From an uncultured Lachnospiraceae bacterium (GTDB taxonomy: Bacteria; Bacillota; Clostridia; Lachnospirales; Lachnospiraceae): a stretch of DNA of 9,750 bases. The DNA lies in contig CADBUD010000336.1 in assembly GCA_902797785.1 (NCBI GenBank), positions 1 through 9,750 of the forward strand. The letters are read 5' to 3'. Made by a program: the position numbers and the translations under genes. Of this stretch, positions 1 to 5,888 are shown in pieces; positions within the stretch are counted from its first letter, which is position 1, and each line of letters starts with the position of its first letter. The notes below the pieces were generated by a model that had not been told where the DNA came from, did no database searches, and saw only the letters and a program-made list of their open reading frames with translations.

Positions 1-30
1 CCCGTCTCGCGCTTTTGGAATTGTAAAAAA

Positions 31-103
31 GATGGTTACTGTATCCCCTCCTCTTATTTAGCTGTTCTGATTCTTCAGACACTGGTACAGTACCCATCTT
101 TTT
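31..103. terminator. Two-way hairpin terminator with a long branched loop
   Basis: Positions 31-45 pair with 84-98: a 15-position stem with one T/C mismatch (36/93) and one T-G wobble (44/85). A second small hairpin sits in the loop (66-70 with 75-79, four-base loop). A T-run follows on the + strand (99-103) and an A-run precedes it (25-30), which gives a U-run on the - strand. This fits intrinsic termination in both directions: for the nitroreductase gene read leftward, and for a gene entering from the left edge, if there is one. The loop of 38 bases is longer than usual for a terminator, so a small structured RNA is an alternative. Confidence 0.5.
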
Positions 104-108
104 ATATT

Positions 109-150
109 ATACCGTTAACGAAAACCGCTGCTGGTTTTCGCTAACAGTAT
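109..150 (-). repeat. Long inverted repeat (18-position arms, 6-base loop)
   Basis: Arms 109-126 and 133-150 surround a six-base loop. Read as - strand RNA all 18 positions pair, two of them as G-U wobbles. On the + strand the same two positions are A/C mismatches, so the structure favours - strand transcripts, that is, the 3' tail of the nitroreductase mRNA. No U-run follows on the - strand, so it is not a standard terminator by itself. It could protect the mRNA 3' end, assist the terminator at 31-103, or be a dispersed palindromic repeat. Confidence 0.5.
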
Positions 151-180
151 AAAAATATGTCTACGTATTTTCTTCCCAGA

Positions 181-936
181 TTACCCCTTTTCTCCTTCCT
201 CTTCCTTTCGGAGCGACAACGTCAAAAAATAGCTCATTTTCCCCTTTGGGACCTGTTCCGGCCGACGCAATACCACATCCACCCACAATTCATCCGCAGC
301 AGTCAGCAAATGCGCCAGCATAATTCCCATACTGATTTCGTCCATTTTGGAAAGATGCTTAATCTTAGATCTTCTTTTATAATACATCCGGATTTTTCTT
401 GGAAAGACCTCAAAAAACCACGGCTGGCGATTCAGGGCAGAAGGAGCCAGTCTCGCTGCCTCAAGCATGGTAGCAAAATTTGGATTCATTTCCTCTTTTG
501 TGACACTGATAGCGGATAAAGGTTTTCTTTTTGCCTTAAAGGAAGGACGATAGATTTCTTCTGCCGGCTTTCCAAATGCCACCATGATAACATAGTGCAG
601 ATCTCCCTCCAGGACTTTATCATATTTGACATTTCCAAGATAACGGGTTCCAATTCCTTTGGATGCCATATATAAAACCATCTGCTCAATCAAACAACCG
701 GCATTAGACAGCCAGCCTTCCTTCTTTTCTGAGTAAATCACAAGATAATACGGCGCCTTCTTTTTTTTCTTCTCTTTGGTAACATCCAGAATTTCCATTT
801 TGGTAAGAATCGAGCGATCCTGAGCCACCAGATTTTTCTCATATTTCATAAGATCCAATAATTCCTTTTCGCTAAGCGGATCCGGCAAAAAACGCCGCAC
901 TGTTTTTCTTTTAAAAATTGCTTCATATGGCACCAT
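181..936 (-). CDS. Nitroreductase-family flavoprotein (TM1586-like, two half-domains)
   Basis: 251 aa. I read it as a member of the putative TM nitroreductase family, in which two nitroreductase-like halves are fused in one chain and FMN is the expected cofactor. Visible features: an N-terminal RKTVRRF segment (residues 10-16) typical of FMN phosphate binding in nitroreductases, an IGTRYLG stretch (95-101), VAFGKP closing the first half (119-124), and in the second half ARLAPSALNRQPW (161-173), close to the usual A-LAPS-xN-QPW flavin motif. A lysine run (56-60) lies in a loop. No signal peptide or membrane segment, so cytosolic. The start at 936 is preceded by an AAGGTGGG-like ribosome site about seven bases away. 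It is a single gene, divergent from the sporulation-type operon to its right. The substrate cannot be told; many relatives reduce quinones or nitro compounds with NAD(P)H. Confidence 0.8.
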   Translation of the reverse strand: MVPYEAIFKRKTVRRFLPDPLSEKELLDLMKYEKNLVAQDRSILTKMEILDVTKEKKKKKAPYYLVIYSEKKEGWLSNAGCLIEQMVLYMASKGIGTRYLGNVKYDKVLEGDLHYVIMVAFGKPAEEIYRPSFKAKRKPLSAISVTKEEMNPNFATMLEAARLAPSALNRQPWFFEVFPRKIRMYYKRRSKIKHLSKMDEISMGIMLAHLLTAADELWVDVVLRRPEQVPKGKMSYFLTLSLRKEEEGEKG

Positions 937-980
937 AATGTTCCCACCTTTTCCTTATTCTTTTTGCTCTTTACAAGCCT

Positions 981-1009
981 ATTATCCATCTTTTTTTTGT
1001 TTTTTTCCA
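981..1009 (-). promoter_or_regulatory. Candidate sigma-A promoter for the nitroreductase gene
   Basis: On the - strand the -10 would be GATAAT (986-981) and the -35 TGGAAA (1009-1004), 17 bases apart, giving a start near 974 and a leader of about 38 bases. The -35 is only a fair match. It lies inside a 6-1-6 palindrome (TTTCCA-T-TGGAAA, 1004-1016) that could be an operator. Confidence 0.3.
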
Positions 1010-1089
1010 TTGGAAATTTTTCACCTATTTTTTTGAAGGATTTTCATTTTTTTCGTCATTTTTGCCATATAGGTTTTTGAAGTTTTTTT
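991..1089. other. Run of roughly phased T-tracts in the divergent intergenic region
   Basis: The 244-base gap 937-1180 holds no gene. Its middle has T-tracts of four or more at about 991-998, 1000-1006, 1017-1021, 1028-1034, 1041-1044, 1047-1053, 1059-1063, 1074-1078 and 1083-1089. Several are about one helical turn apart, as in curved DNA. For the leftward gene they lie just upstream of its promoter, where A/T-tracts can act as UP elements. Direct coding use is unlikely. Confidence 0.4.
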
Positions 1090-1100
1090 CCTGCCTCCTT

Positions 1101-1129
1101 TCATATTTTTACTTTCTCTCCCATATACT
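1101..1129 (+). promoter_or_regulatory. Sigma-E-like (mother-cell sporulation) promoter
   Basis: TCATATT at 1101-1107, a 14-base spacer, then CATATACT at 1122-1129. From memory the Bacillus sigma-E consensus is about KMATATT, 14-15 bases, CATACAHT. The -35 agrees fully and the -10 at seven of eight positions. The same place gives only weak sigma-A alternatives (TATACT 1124-1129 or TATAGT 1129-1134 without a good -35). A start near 1136 leaves a leader of about 45 bases. The role is inferred from the motif and from the CwlC-like gene downstream. Confidence 0.5.
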
Positions 1130-1180
1130 ATAGTTACATAATGCATATTTCTTAAAGTTCATTTCCCGGGAGGTCACACT

Positions 1181-1636
1181 ATGAGCCAAAAAACAAAAAT
1201 CATCGTTCTACATATGAAAGAAGTTATCTATACTGCAATCTTTGCTGTCCTTGCCCTGATTCTTCTTATTTTACTCCTTGTCATGTTTCATCCGGATAAA
1301 AAAGAAACAAAAGCCTCTGTTTCAGGAGCCATTTATGACGCAGGCACCTATTCCTCTCCCATCGTTCTGGGCGGACAAAATGTAAACGTAGATGTTACCG
1401 TCGATGAACAGAACATCCTCTCCATTTCCTTTTCCCACATGGAAGAAAGCATGGCGACCATGTATCCTCTGATGACCACTTCCCTAAAGGAACTCAGTGA
1501 CCAGATCATCGAAAAGCAATCTACTGACGGAATCACGTTTCAACAGGAAAACCAATATACCTCACAAATGCTGCTCCATGCTATTGAGAATGCCCTGGAA
1601 GAAGCCCGGCGCCCTGAGTTCCATGAAAACCAATAG
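1181..1636 (+). CDS. Membrane-anchored FMN_bind-like protein with a degenerate flavin-attachment motif
   Basis: 151 aa. One membrane segment (about residues 15-36) follows a short basic N-terminus, so the rest is expected outside the membrane. Residues 55-142 read like an FMN_bind domain: GTYSSPIVLGG (55-65), a beta segment NVDVTVDEQNILSISF (69-84), SHMEE (85-89), QSTDG (113-117), and YTSQMLLHAIENALEEA (126-142). Known members carry SGAT just before YTS, whose Thr takes covalent FMN from ApbE; here the aligned residues are QENQ (122-125), so covalent flavinylation looks lost. The start has GGGAGG about seven bases upstream, while the inner Met12 has no ribosome site. It is the first gene of a likely operon with the amidase 66 bases on, behind a sigma-E-like promoter. 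I cannot name its function; an envelope role in the sporulating mother cell is inference. Confidence 0.65.
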   Translation: MSQKTKIIVLHMKEVIYTAIFAVLALILLILLLVMFHPDKKETKASVSGAIYDAGTYSSPIVLGGQNVNVDVTVDEQNILSISFSHMEESMATMYPLMTTSLKELSDQIIEKQSTDGITFQQENQYTSQMLLHAIENALEEARRPEFHENQ

Positions 1637-1642
1637 GCAACT

Positions 1643-1671
1643 ACACGTTTTTCGACCAAACGCATACTCTA
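1643..1671 (+). promoter_or_regulatory. Possible sigma-K-like promoter before the amidase
   Basis: ACA at 1643-1645, 17 bases, then CATACTCTA at 1663-1671, which fits the loose sigma-K pattern (AC about 16-17 bases before CATAnnnTA). B. subtilis cwlC is a sigma-K gene, so the place makes sense. The motif is short and can occur by chance. An overlapping TATAAA (1670-1675) is a sigma-A alternative without a recognisable -35. Confidence 0.3.
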
Positions 1672-1702
1672 TAAAAAAGGAATCTCTCAAAGGAGGCTCT
1701 CT

Positions 1703-2476
1703 ATGAATCCTACGATTATCCTAGATGCCGGTCATGGAGGAACGGACAGTGGCGCCACATATAACGGTCGCCTGGAAAAAGAAGATACCCTGCGTCTTGC
1801 TCTTGCTGTGGGCGATATCTTAGAGCAAAACGGTTTTCCGGTAATTTATACCCGTACAACCGATGTCTATGATACACCCATCGAAAAAGCGCGGATTGCA
1901 AACAACAGTGACGGGGACTATTTTGTTTCCATTCATCGTAACTCCAGCCCTCAGGCAAATATGTACCACGGCGTGGAAACTCTTCTTTATGATAACAGCG
2001 GCATCAAAGCAGAACTCGCCAGAGCCGTCAATCAGGAATTAGAACGTGTCGGATTTCGAAATGCCGGCATTAAGGAACGGCCTAATCTGGTCGTCTTAAA
2101 ACGGACAGAAATGCCTGCGATTCTAATTGAAGCCGGTTTTCTCAATACCGATTCCGATAATGACTTATTCGATACGAATTTTGATCAGATTGCTGAGGCC
2201 ATTGCTTCTGCCATCATACGGACCTTATCTTCCCAGAGCATGGGGCAGAACCGATACCGGGTCCAGGTCGGACTCTTTCGGATTCCTTCCAATGCCCAAT
2301 ACTATCTGAACCGGCTCTTAGACCAGGGCTTTGATGGAAATATTTATTACAATGGAACGTATTATGTCGTTACCGCAGGAGATACTTCAAGTCTTGAAGA
2401 AGCCAAACAGCTTTCCGACCATCTGCGTTCTCTCGGCTATGATACTTTGATTGTTCAAAATCAGGGCATGGTCTGA
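1703..2476 (+). CDS. N-acetylmuramoyl-L-alanine amidase with SPOR domain, CwlC-like, no signal peptide
   Basis: 257 aa. It cleaves the bond between N-acetylmuramic acid and the L-alanine of the stem peptide in peptidoglycan. Residues 4-175 form an Amidase_3 domain: LDAGHGG with zinc ligand His11, Glu25 in RLEKED, second zinc His78 in FVSIHRNSS, and catalytic Glu143 in ILIEAGFLNTDSD. Residues about 186-252 form one SPOR domain (YRVQVGLF start, YYVVTAGD second strand), which binds glycan stripped of stem peptides. The chain begins directly with the catalytic domain and has no signal peptide or membrane segment. That order, that absence and the length match Bacillus CwlC (255 aa), a mother-cell lysin acting from inside at the end of sporulation. 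Phage endolysins can look similar, but no phage genes lie here. AGGAGG at 1691-1696 sets the start. Enzyme class is near certain; the sporulation role is inferred. Confidence 0.9.
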   Translation: MNPTIILDAGHGGTDSGATYNGRLEKEDTLRLALAVGDILEQNGFPVIYTRTTDVYDTPIEKARIANNSDGDYFVSIHRNSSPQANMYHGVETLLYDNSGIKAELARAVNQELERVGFRNAGIKERPNLVVLKRTEMPAILIEAGFLNTDSDNDLFDTNFDQIAEAIASAIIRTLSSQSMGQNRYRVQVGLFRIPSNAQYYLNRLLDQGFDGNIYYNGTYYVVTAGDTSSLEEAKQLSDHLRSLGYDTLIVQNQGMV

Positions 2477-2513
2477 TATCCCCTGCAGAATATCCATTTG
2501 CACTCCAAAAGCA

Positions 2514-2550
2514 AATCGTGTTATTGATAAAATTTATCAATAACACGATT
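2514..2550. repeat. Perfect 37-base palindrome before enolase
   Basis: Arms 2514-2531 and 2533-2550 are exact reverse complements around A2532. It lies 37 bases after the amidase stop and touches the enolase -35 element (2549-2554). No T-run follows, the arms are AT-rich, and the one-base loop is poor for RNA folding, so a terminator is not obvious. Its core TGATAAA-A-TTTATCA (2525-2539) has a 7-1-7 layout like a Fur box, differing from it at two symmetric positions. It may be an operator for eno, a weak terminator for the amidase, or both. Confidence 0.6.
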
Positions 2551-2577
2551 GTATTCCATTTCCACTTATGGTATAGT
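2549..2577 (+). promoter_or_regulatory. Enolase promoter (extended -10)
   Basis: TTGTAT (2549-2554), 17 bases, TATAGT (2572-2577), with TG at 2569-2570 one base before the -10. The -35 is weak and the extended -10 should compensate. The expected start is near 2584, giving a leader of about 78 bases. That leader holds a small TTTCCT/AGGAAA hairpin near 2597-2613. Confidence 0.6.
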
Positions 2578-2661
2578 GATTGTGTTAGTTTTTTTCCTTT
2601 TTCAGGAAATAAATTTGGCGATTCTATATTAAAAATAAGATAAAGGAGTGTGTTAAACAGT

Positions 2662-3963
2662 ATGAATTATTTAGAAATCGAAAAGGTCATTGGTAGAGAA
2701 ATCTTGGATTCCAGAGGAAATCCTACCGTTGAGGCAGAGGTTACTTTAGCAGATGGCACCGTAGCACGCGGTACAGCACCGAGCGGAGCTTCCACAGGTG
2801 AGTTCGAAGCATTAGAGCTTCGTGATGGAGATAAAACTCGTTATCTCGGAAAGGGCGTTACAAAAGCGGTAGAAAATATCAATACTGTTATTGCTGATGC
2901 TTTAATCGGTCTGGATGCTTCTGATATCTACGCTGTAGATAAGGCAATGATCGATGCCGATGGCACAAAGGACAAGTCTAAACTCGGAGCAAATGCCATT
3001 CTCGCTGTTTCTATCGCAACAGCAAGAGCTGCTGCAACTGCTTTAGAGATTCCTCTGTATCGTTTTCTGGGCGGTATCTCCGGAAATCGTCTCCCGGTTC
3101 CAATGATGAACATCTTAAATGGTGGTGCACATGCAGACAGCGCTGTTGATACACAGGAATTCATGATCATGCCTGTTGGCGCTCCTACCTTTAAAGAAGC
3201 TCTCAGATGGTGTGCTGAGGTATTCCATAAGCTTAAGAGCCTGATCAAGGAAATGGGAGATGTAACTGCTGTTGGTGACGAGGGTGGTTTTGCACCAAAT
3301 CAGTTAAAGAATGATGAAGAAGCTATCGAAAAGATTCTTGAGGCAATCAAGGCAGCCGGCTTCGAACCAGGTAAAGATTTCATGATCGCTATGGATGCAG
3401 CTTCTTCCGAGTGGAAGAGTGAGAAAGGCAAAGGCTTCTACAAGCAGCCGAAGTCTGGAAAAGAGTTTACCTCTGACGAGCTGATTGCTCACTGGGAAGC
3501 ATTAGTTGACAAATATCCTATCATCTCCATCGAAGATGGTCTTGATGAAGAGGATTGGGAAGGCTGGCAGAAAATGACAGAAAAGATTGGTCACAAGGTT
3601 CAGCTTGTTGGTGATGATCTTTTCGTTACAAATACTGAGAGACTTTCTAAGGGTATCTCCCTTGGCGCTGGAAATTCCATCCTGATCAAACTGAATCAGA
3701 TTGGTTCTGTTTCCGAAACTCTTGAGGCAATCAAAATGGCTCACAAAGCTGGCTATACTGCAATTTCTTCTCATAGATCTGGTGAGACAGCTGACACGAC
3801 CATTGCAGACCTTGCTGTTGCATTAAATACTTGCCAGATCAAGACAGGTGCTCCATCCAGATCTGAGCGTGTTGCAAAATACAATCAGCTGCTCCGCATT
3901 GAGGAAGAACTGGGAGATGCAGCAGTTTATCCACAGATGGCAGCTTTCAATGTAAAGAAATAA
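2662..3963 (+). CDS. eno: Enolase (phosphopyruvate hydratase)
   Basis: 433 aa, the usual bacterial length. It interconverts 2-phosphoglycerate and phosphoenolpyruvate in glycolysis, in the cytosol, with magnesium. Visible residues: the N-terminal REILDSRGNPTVE, the GASTGEFEALELRD loop, magnesium ligands Asp245 (AMDAASSE), Glu291 (SIEDGLDEEDW) and Asp318 (VGDDLFVTN), catalytic Lys343 in the signature ILIKLNQIGSVSET, and His371 in SSHRSGET. I start at ATG 2662 (MNYLEIEKV), as in related enolases. The upstream in-frame GTG at 2650 lies one base after the AAGGAG site and would be too close. The chosen start leaves a rather long 13-base spacing. The gene favours codons such as GCT, TCT and CTT more than its neighbours, as expected for a highly expressed gene. 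It has its own promoter and terminator, so is probably transcribed alone. Confidence 0.98.
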   Translation: MNYLEIEKVIGREILDSRGNPTVEAEVTLADGTVARGTAPSGASTGEFEALELRDGDKTRYLGKGVTKAVENINTVIADALIGLDASDIYAVDKAMIDADGTKDKSKLGANAILAVSIATARAAATALEIPLYRFLGGISGNRLPVPMMNILNGGAHADSAVDTQEFMIMPVGAPTFKEALRWCAEVFHKLKSLIKEMGDVTAVGDEGGFAPNQLKNDEEAIEKILEAIKAAGFEPGKDFMIAMDAASSEWKSEKGKGFYKQPKSGKEFTSDELIAHWEALVDKYPIISIEDGLDEEDWEGWQKMTEKIGHKVQLVGDDLFVTNTERLSKGISLGAGNSILIKLNQIGSVSETLEAIKMAHKAGYTAISSHRSGETADTTIADLAVALNTCQIKTGAPSRSERVAKYNQLLRIEEELGDAAVYPQMAAFNVKK

Positions 3964-3996
3964 TCTTGACTTGATTCATCCAATGTAAATAAAAAA

Positions 3997-4029
3997 GAGG
4001 AAAGCCATAATATGGTTTTCCTCTTTTTT
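3997..4029. terminator. Two-way terminator between eno and the NUDIX gene
   Basis: A 12-base-pair stem (3997-4008 with 4012-4023, one G-T wobble) with a three-base loop, followed by six T (4024-4029) and preceded by six A (3991-3996). It sits between two convergent stop codons and can end both transcripts. It is a clear intrinsic terminator. Confidence 0.92.
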
Positions 4030-4050
4030 GATTACTTTTTTATTCGTTTC

Positions 4051-4608
4051 CTATTTTGCCCACAAGTAACAATATGCCTGCGTCCTCGCCGCAAAGCGGT
4101 ATTTTTTTAATAATTCTTTGACCTCCTGCTTTGAGAACCACCCCGCTTCAATCTCTTCTACTGTCGAGGTGCTCTGACGAAATTCTCCTCTGGCCCTTCC
4201 TACAATGCAGACATTCATTTCGTTGCTGAATCCGACCGCACTATAGCTTTCTCCTATCTGATCCTCGATTTCATAAAGCTCTAATCCGGTCTCCTCCCAG
4301 AGCTCACGTTTTGCGCTCTCAATGGGATTTTCTCCCGGGTCGATCAATCCAGCCGGGAAATTATAGACCCAATCTCCTACTGCAAGCCGAAACTCACGAT
4401 TGAGCAAAATTTTCTCTCCCGACTCATCCGTTGCTATAATAACCACGGCATCTGCCCGTTCTCCCCTAAGCTGCTCCAAGGTCGAAAGATTCTTTTTCCG
4501 ACTGATCATCTCGTATATTTTTTCTTTTGAATCTGTCGTTTCATAGGAAATATCAAACCGGGTAATATATTTCCCTTCCTCTCTTTTGGTAATTTCTTTA
4601 AATTTCAT
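4051..4608 (-). CDS. NUDIX hydrolase, ADP-ribose pyrophosphatase type
   Basis: 185 aa from the preferred start. It likely splits ADP-ribose or a similar nucleoside diphosphate derivative into AMP and a phosphosugar, with magnesium. A complete Nudix box GX5EX7REUXEEXGU is present at residues 87-109 (from GLIDPGE to REL-EETGL), preceded by EFRLAVGDWVYNFPAGLID, the typical lead-in of the ADP-ribose branch. An ESYSAVGFSNE segment follows, where that branch carries its substrate loop. Start choice: AAGGGAGG (4623-4616) lies seven bases before ATG 4608 but only one base before ATG 4614, so the second Met is better. It is convergent with eno and divergent from the small gene at 4788. Family is certain; the exact substrate is inferred. 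Confidence 0.92.
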   Translation of the reverse strand: MKFKEITKREEGKYITRFDISYETTDSKEKIYEMISRKKNLSTLEQLRGERADAVVIIATDESGEKILLNREFRLAVGDWVYNFPAGLIDPGENPIESAKRELWEETGLELYEIEDQIGESYSAVGFSNEMNVCIVGRARGEFRQSTSTVEEIEAGWFSKQEVKELLKKYRFAARTQAYCYLWAK

Positions 4609-4670
4609 TCTCATGCCTCCCTTCTTTTCCTTGAAAACTACCGATTTTTATAGGAATTTTCATATTTTTA

Positions 4671-4679
4671 TGATACAAT
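4671..4679 (+). promoter_or_regulatory. Extended -10 promoter for the structured leader and small gene
   Basis: TGATACAAT (4671-4679) is an extended -10 with a good hexamer (TACAAT). No clear -35 lies 17 bases upstream. A start near 4686 would place both leader hairpins inside the transcript. Confidence 0.5.
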
Positions 4680-4697
4680 ATTACAATGATGTTGGGG

Positions 4698-4769
4698 GCA
4701 AAAGTGCCATGCGATGAAATCGCATGTGTACTTTGCACGAAGATTCGGATGGACAAGCGAGCTTGTCCA
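4698..4769 (+). ncRNA. Two-hairpin structured leader or palindromic repeat unit
   Basis: Hairpin 1 (4698-4736): inner stem CATGCGAT/ATCGCATG (4708-4715 with 4719-4726) on a GAA loop, an internal loop, then an outer stem 4698-4705 with 4730-4736 with one bulged A. Hairpin 2 (4750-4769): a nine-base inverted repeat TGGACAAGC/GCTTGTCCA around GA. The pair ends six bases before the ribosome site of the gene at 4788. No terminator or U-run is seen, and hairpin 2 does not hide the TGGAGG site. It could be a cis-regulatory leader, an mRNA stabiliser, or a dispersed intergenic repeat inserted upstream. It matches no riboswitch class I know. Confidence 0.45.
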
Positions 4770-4787
4770 CACAATGGAGGTAATGAT

Positions 4788-5069
4788 ATGTTTCGATTCT
4801 GGGCAAAAAAACTAAAGGACAACCATCTCATTGAAGATATCACGATTGAACTCCCGAAGAAGGACACCCGTACCCATAAGGTCTTTCAGGCTCTTGAAGA
4901 AGCATGCTGCCACTTTGACCTGGAACAGCCAATTTGGCTGGATTCAAACGTTTCCGAGTTTCAAAGAATTGCCAAGACCCGTTTTTCACAGGACAGCTTT
5001 ATTGAGACCATTTCTTTTGACTATCTAGAAATCCAAATCATCGAAGAAGACGATGACTTCCTCTTTTGA
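4788..5069 (+). CDS. Small conserved protein of unknown function
   Basis: 93 aa. I do not assign a function. It begins MFRFWAKKLKDNHLI, has a basic amphipathic N-terminal third, a central helix-like stretch (KVFQALEEACCHFDL, 31-45) with paired cysteines 40-41, a PIWLDS turn (48-53), and a strongly acidic C-terminus (EEDDD, 86-90). No signal peptide or membrane segment. Similar short proteins occur in Lachnospiraceae as far as I recall. TGGAGG (4775-4780) lies seven bases before ATG 4788. An in-frame extension back to 4686 would run through the two leader hairpins and has no ribosome site, so I reject it. It is convergent with the amidotransferase gene, with only 14 bases between the stop codons and no terminator visible there. 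Confidence 0.7.
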   Translation: MFRFWAKKLKDNHLIEDITIELPKKDTRTHKVFQALEEACCHFDLEQPIWLDSNVSEFQRIAKTRFSQDSFIETISFDYLEIQIIEEDDDFLF

Positions 5070-5083
5070 ATCGTAACGATAAG

Positions 5084-5857
5084 TCAAAGATTGGAAAAAA
5101 TATGGTATAAAAATTTCAGATCGTCTTCCCGGCTGAAGTATTCATTTCCATGGTCTGTTCCCCGAAAGACCATTTCGCCCTCCTGAAATGCCAAAAGGGT
5201 CGTCATTGGAACCGGCTGCCAATGTTCTCCGCTCAGGGGCGTAGTCGAAAAATATATCCTGCCTTCCTGTGCCAGCTGGTAAAGAGAAGACTGGTAATTA
5301 GTATGGACATACAGCAATTCCCCGTCAAACAGGAGAAGATTCAGCTTATTTTCCTTGGACATTTCCGAAATAATCTGATCTAACACAAAAAAACGTTCTT
5401 CTGCATCGAGAGGCTGTCCTTTTTTTCGGCTCTCTTGATTGATACGATCCCTGATATAGAGCAGGATCCGCTCACTGTCCGTATCTCCATGCTGAAGCTT
5501 TACGTATTCATTCAAGGGATCATATTGAAAAATCGTCCCATTATGAATCATAGTCCAACGCCTTCCCGTCCGGTCCTTTAGGGTATAGGGGTGGCAGTTT
5601 TGGTATTCCACATTTCCAATCGTTGCATACCGGATATGCGCCAGTATGTTTCTTCCCTTATACGGAACGGAGAGACGGTTTTTTAGATAATGGCTTTTTG
5701 TCGCCTGAATGGGTTCTTTTTCTATTTCTACTTCGTTCTTATACAGGTTCGCCAAGCCCCATCCATGGGGATGCTGTGTACTATGTGAAAAAAACTCTTT
5801 TAAATACTCATTCACATCCCTTTTTTTTCTGGAGGTCATCGCAAAAATCTCACACAT
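5084..5857 (-). CDS. Class II glutamine amidotransferase-fold hydrolase (GATase_4, YafJ/EgtC/Dug3-like)
   Basis: 257 aa from the start that exposes the nucleophile. The N-terminus MCEIFAM puts Cys2 first after Met removal, as in N-terminal-nucleophile amidotransferases. Other matches: HGWG (31-34), HIRYAT (74-79), His89 in CHPYT, HNG (105-107) for the oxyanion hole, and GDTDSE (124-129) for the glutamyl alpha-amino group. LSGEHWQPVP (208-217) closes the domain as in YafJ. There is no synthase or ammonia-acceptor domain, so it probably hydrolyses a gamma-glutamyl amide. An in-frame Met at 5884 would bury the cysteine; the start at 5857 has AGGAGG about ten bases upstream. It lies 31 bases after the glutamate-cysteine ligase with no terminator between, so it is co-transcribed. 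This pairing suggests a gamma-glutamyl thiol substrate, as with EgtC or Dug3. Family is sure, substrate inferred. Confidence 0.88.
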   Translation of the reverse strand: MCEIFAMTSRKKRDVNEYLKEFFSHSTQHPHGWGLANLYKNEVEIEKEPIQATKSHYLKNRLSVPYKGRNILAHIRYATIGNVEYQNCHPYTLKDRTGRRWTMIHNGTIFQYDPLNEYVKLQHGDTDSERILLYIRDRINQESRKKGQPLDAEERFFVLDQIISEMSKENKLNLLLFDGELLYVHTNYQSSLYQLAQEGRIYFSTTPLSGEHWQPVPMTTLLAFQEGEMVFRGTDHGNEYFSREDDLKFLYHIFSNL

Positions 5858-5888
5858 CTTTCCTTTTCCTCCTCTATCCATCATTTAT

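Noticed and set aside
2..26. Possible 3' end of a + strand gene (frame ending RLALLEL with TAA at 24-26)
   Set aside because: The stop falls neatly before the terminator stem, but eight codons are too few to call a gene.
157..519. 120-residue + strand reading frame over the nitroreductase gene
   Set aside because: It is antisense to a recognisable protein, low in complexity, and has no ribosome site.
2650..2661. GTG start giving enolase four extra residues
   Set aside because: The GTG lies one base after the AAGGAG site, too close for initiation. Enolases of this group begin MNYLEIEKV as far as I know.
4686..4787. In-frame N-terminal extension of the small gene starting at 4686
   Set aside because: It translates the two hairpins, has no ribosome site at 4686, and that ATG sits at the expected transcription start. 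ATG 4788 has TGGAGG seven bases upstream.
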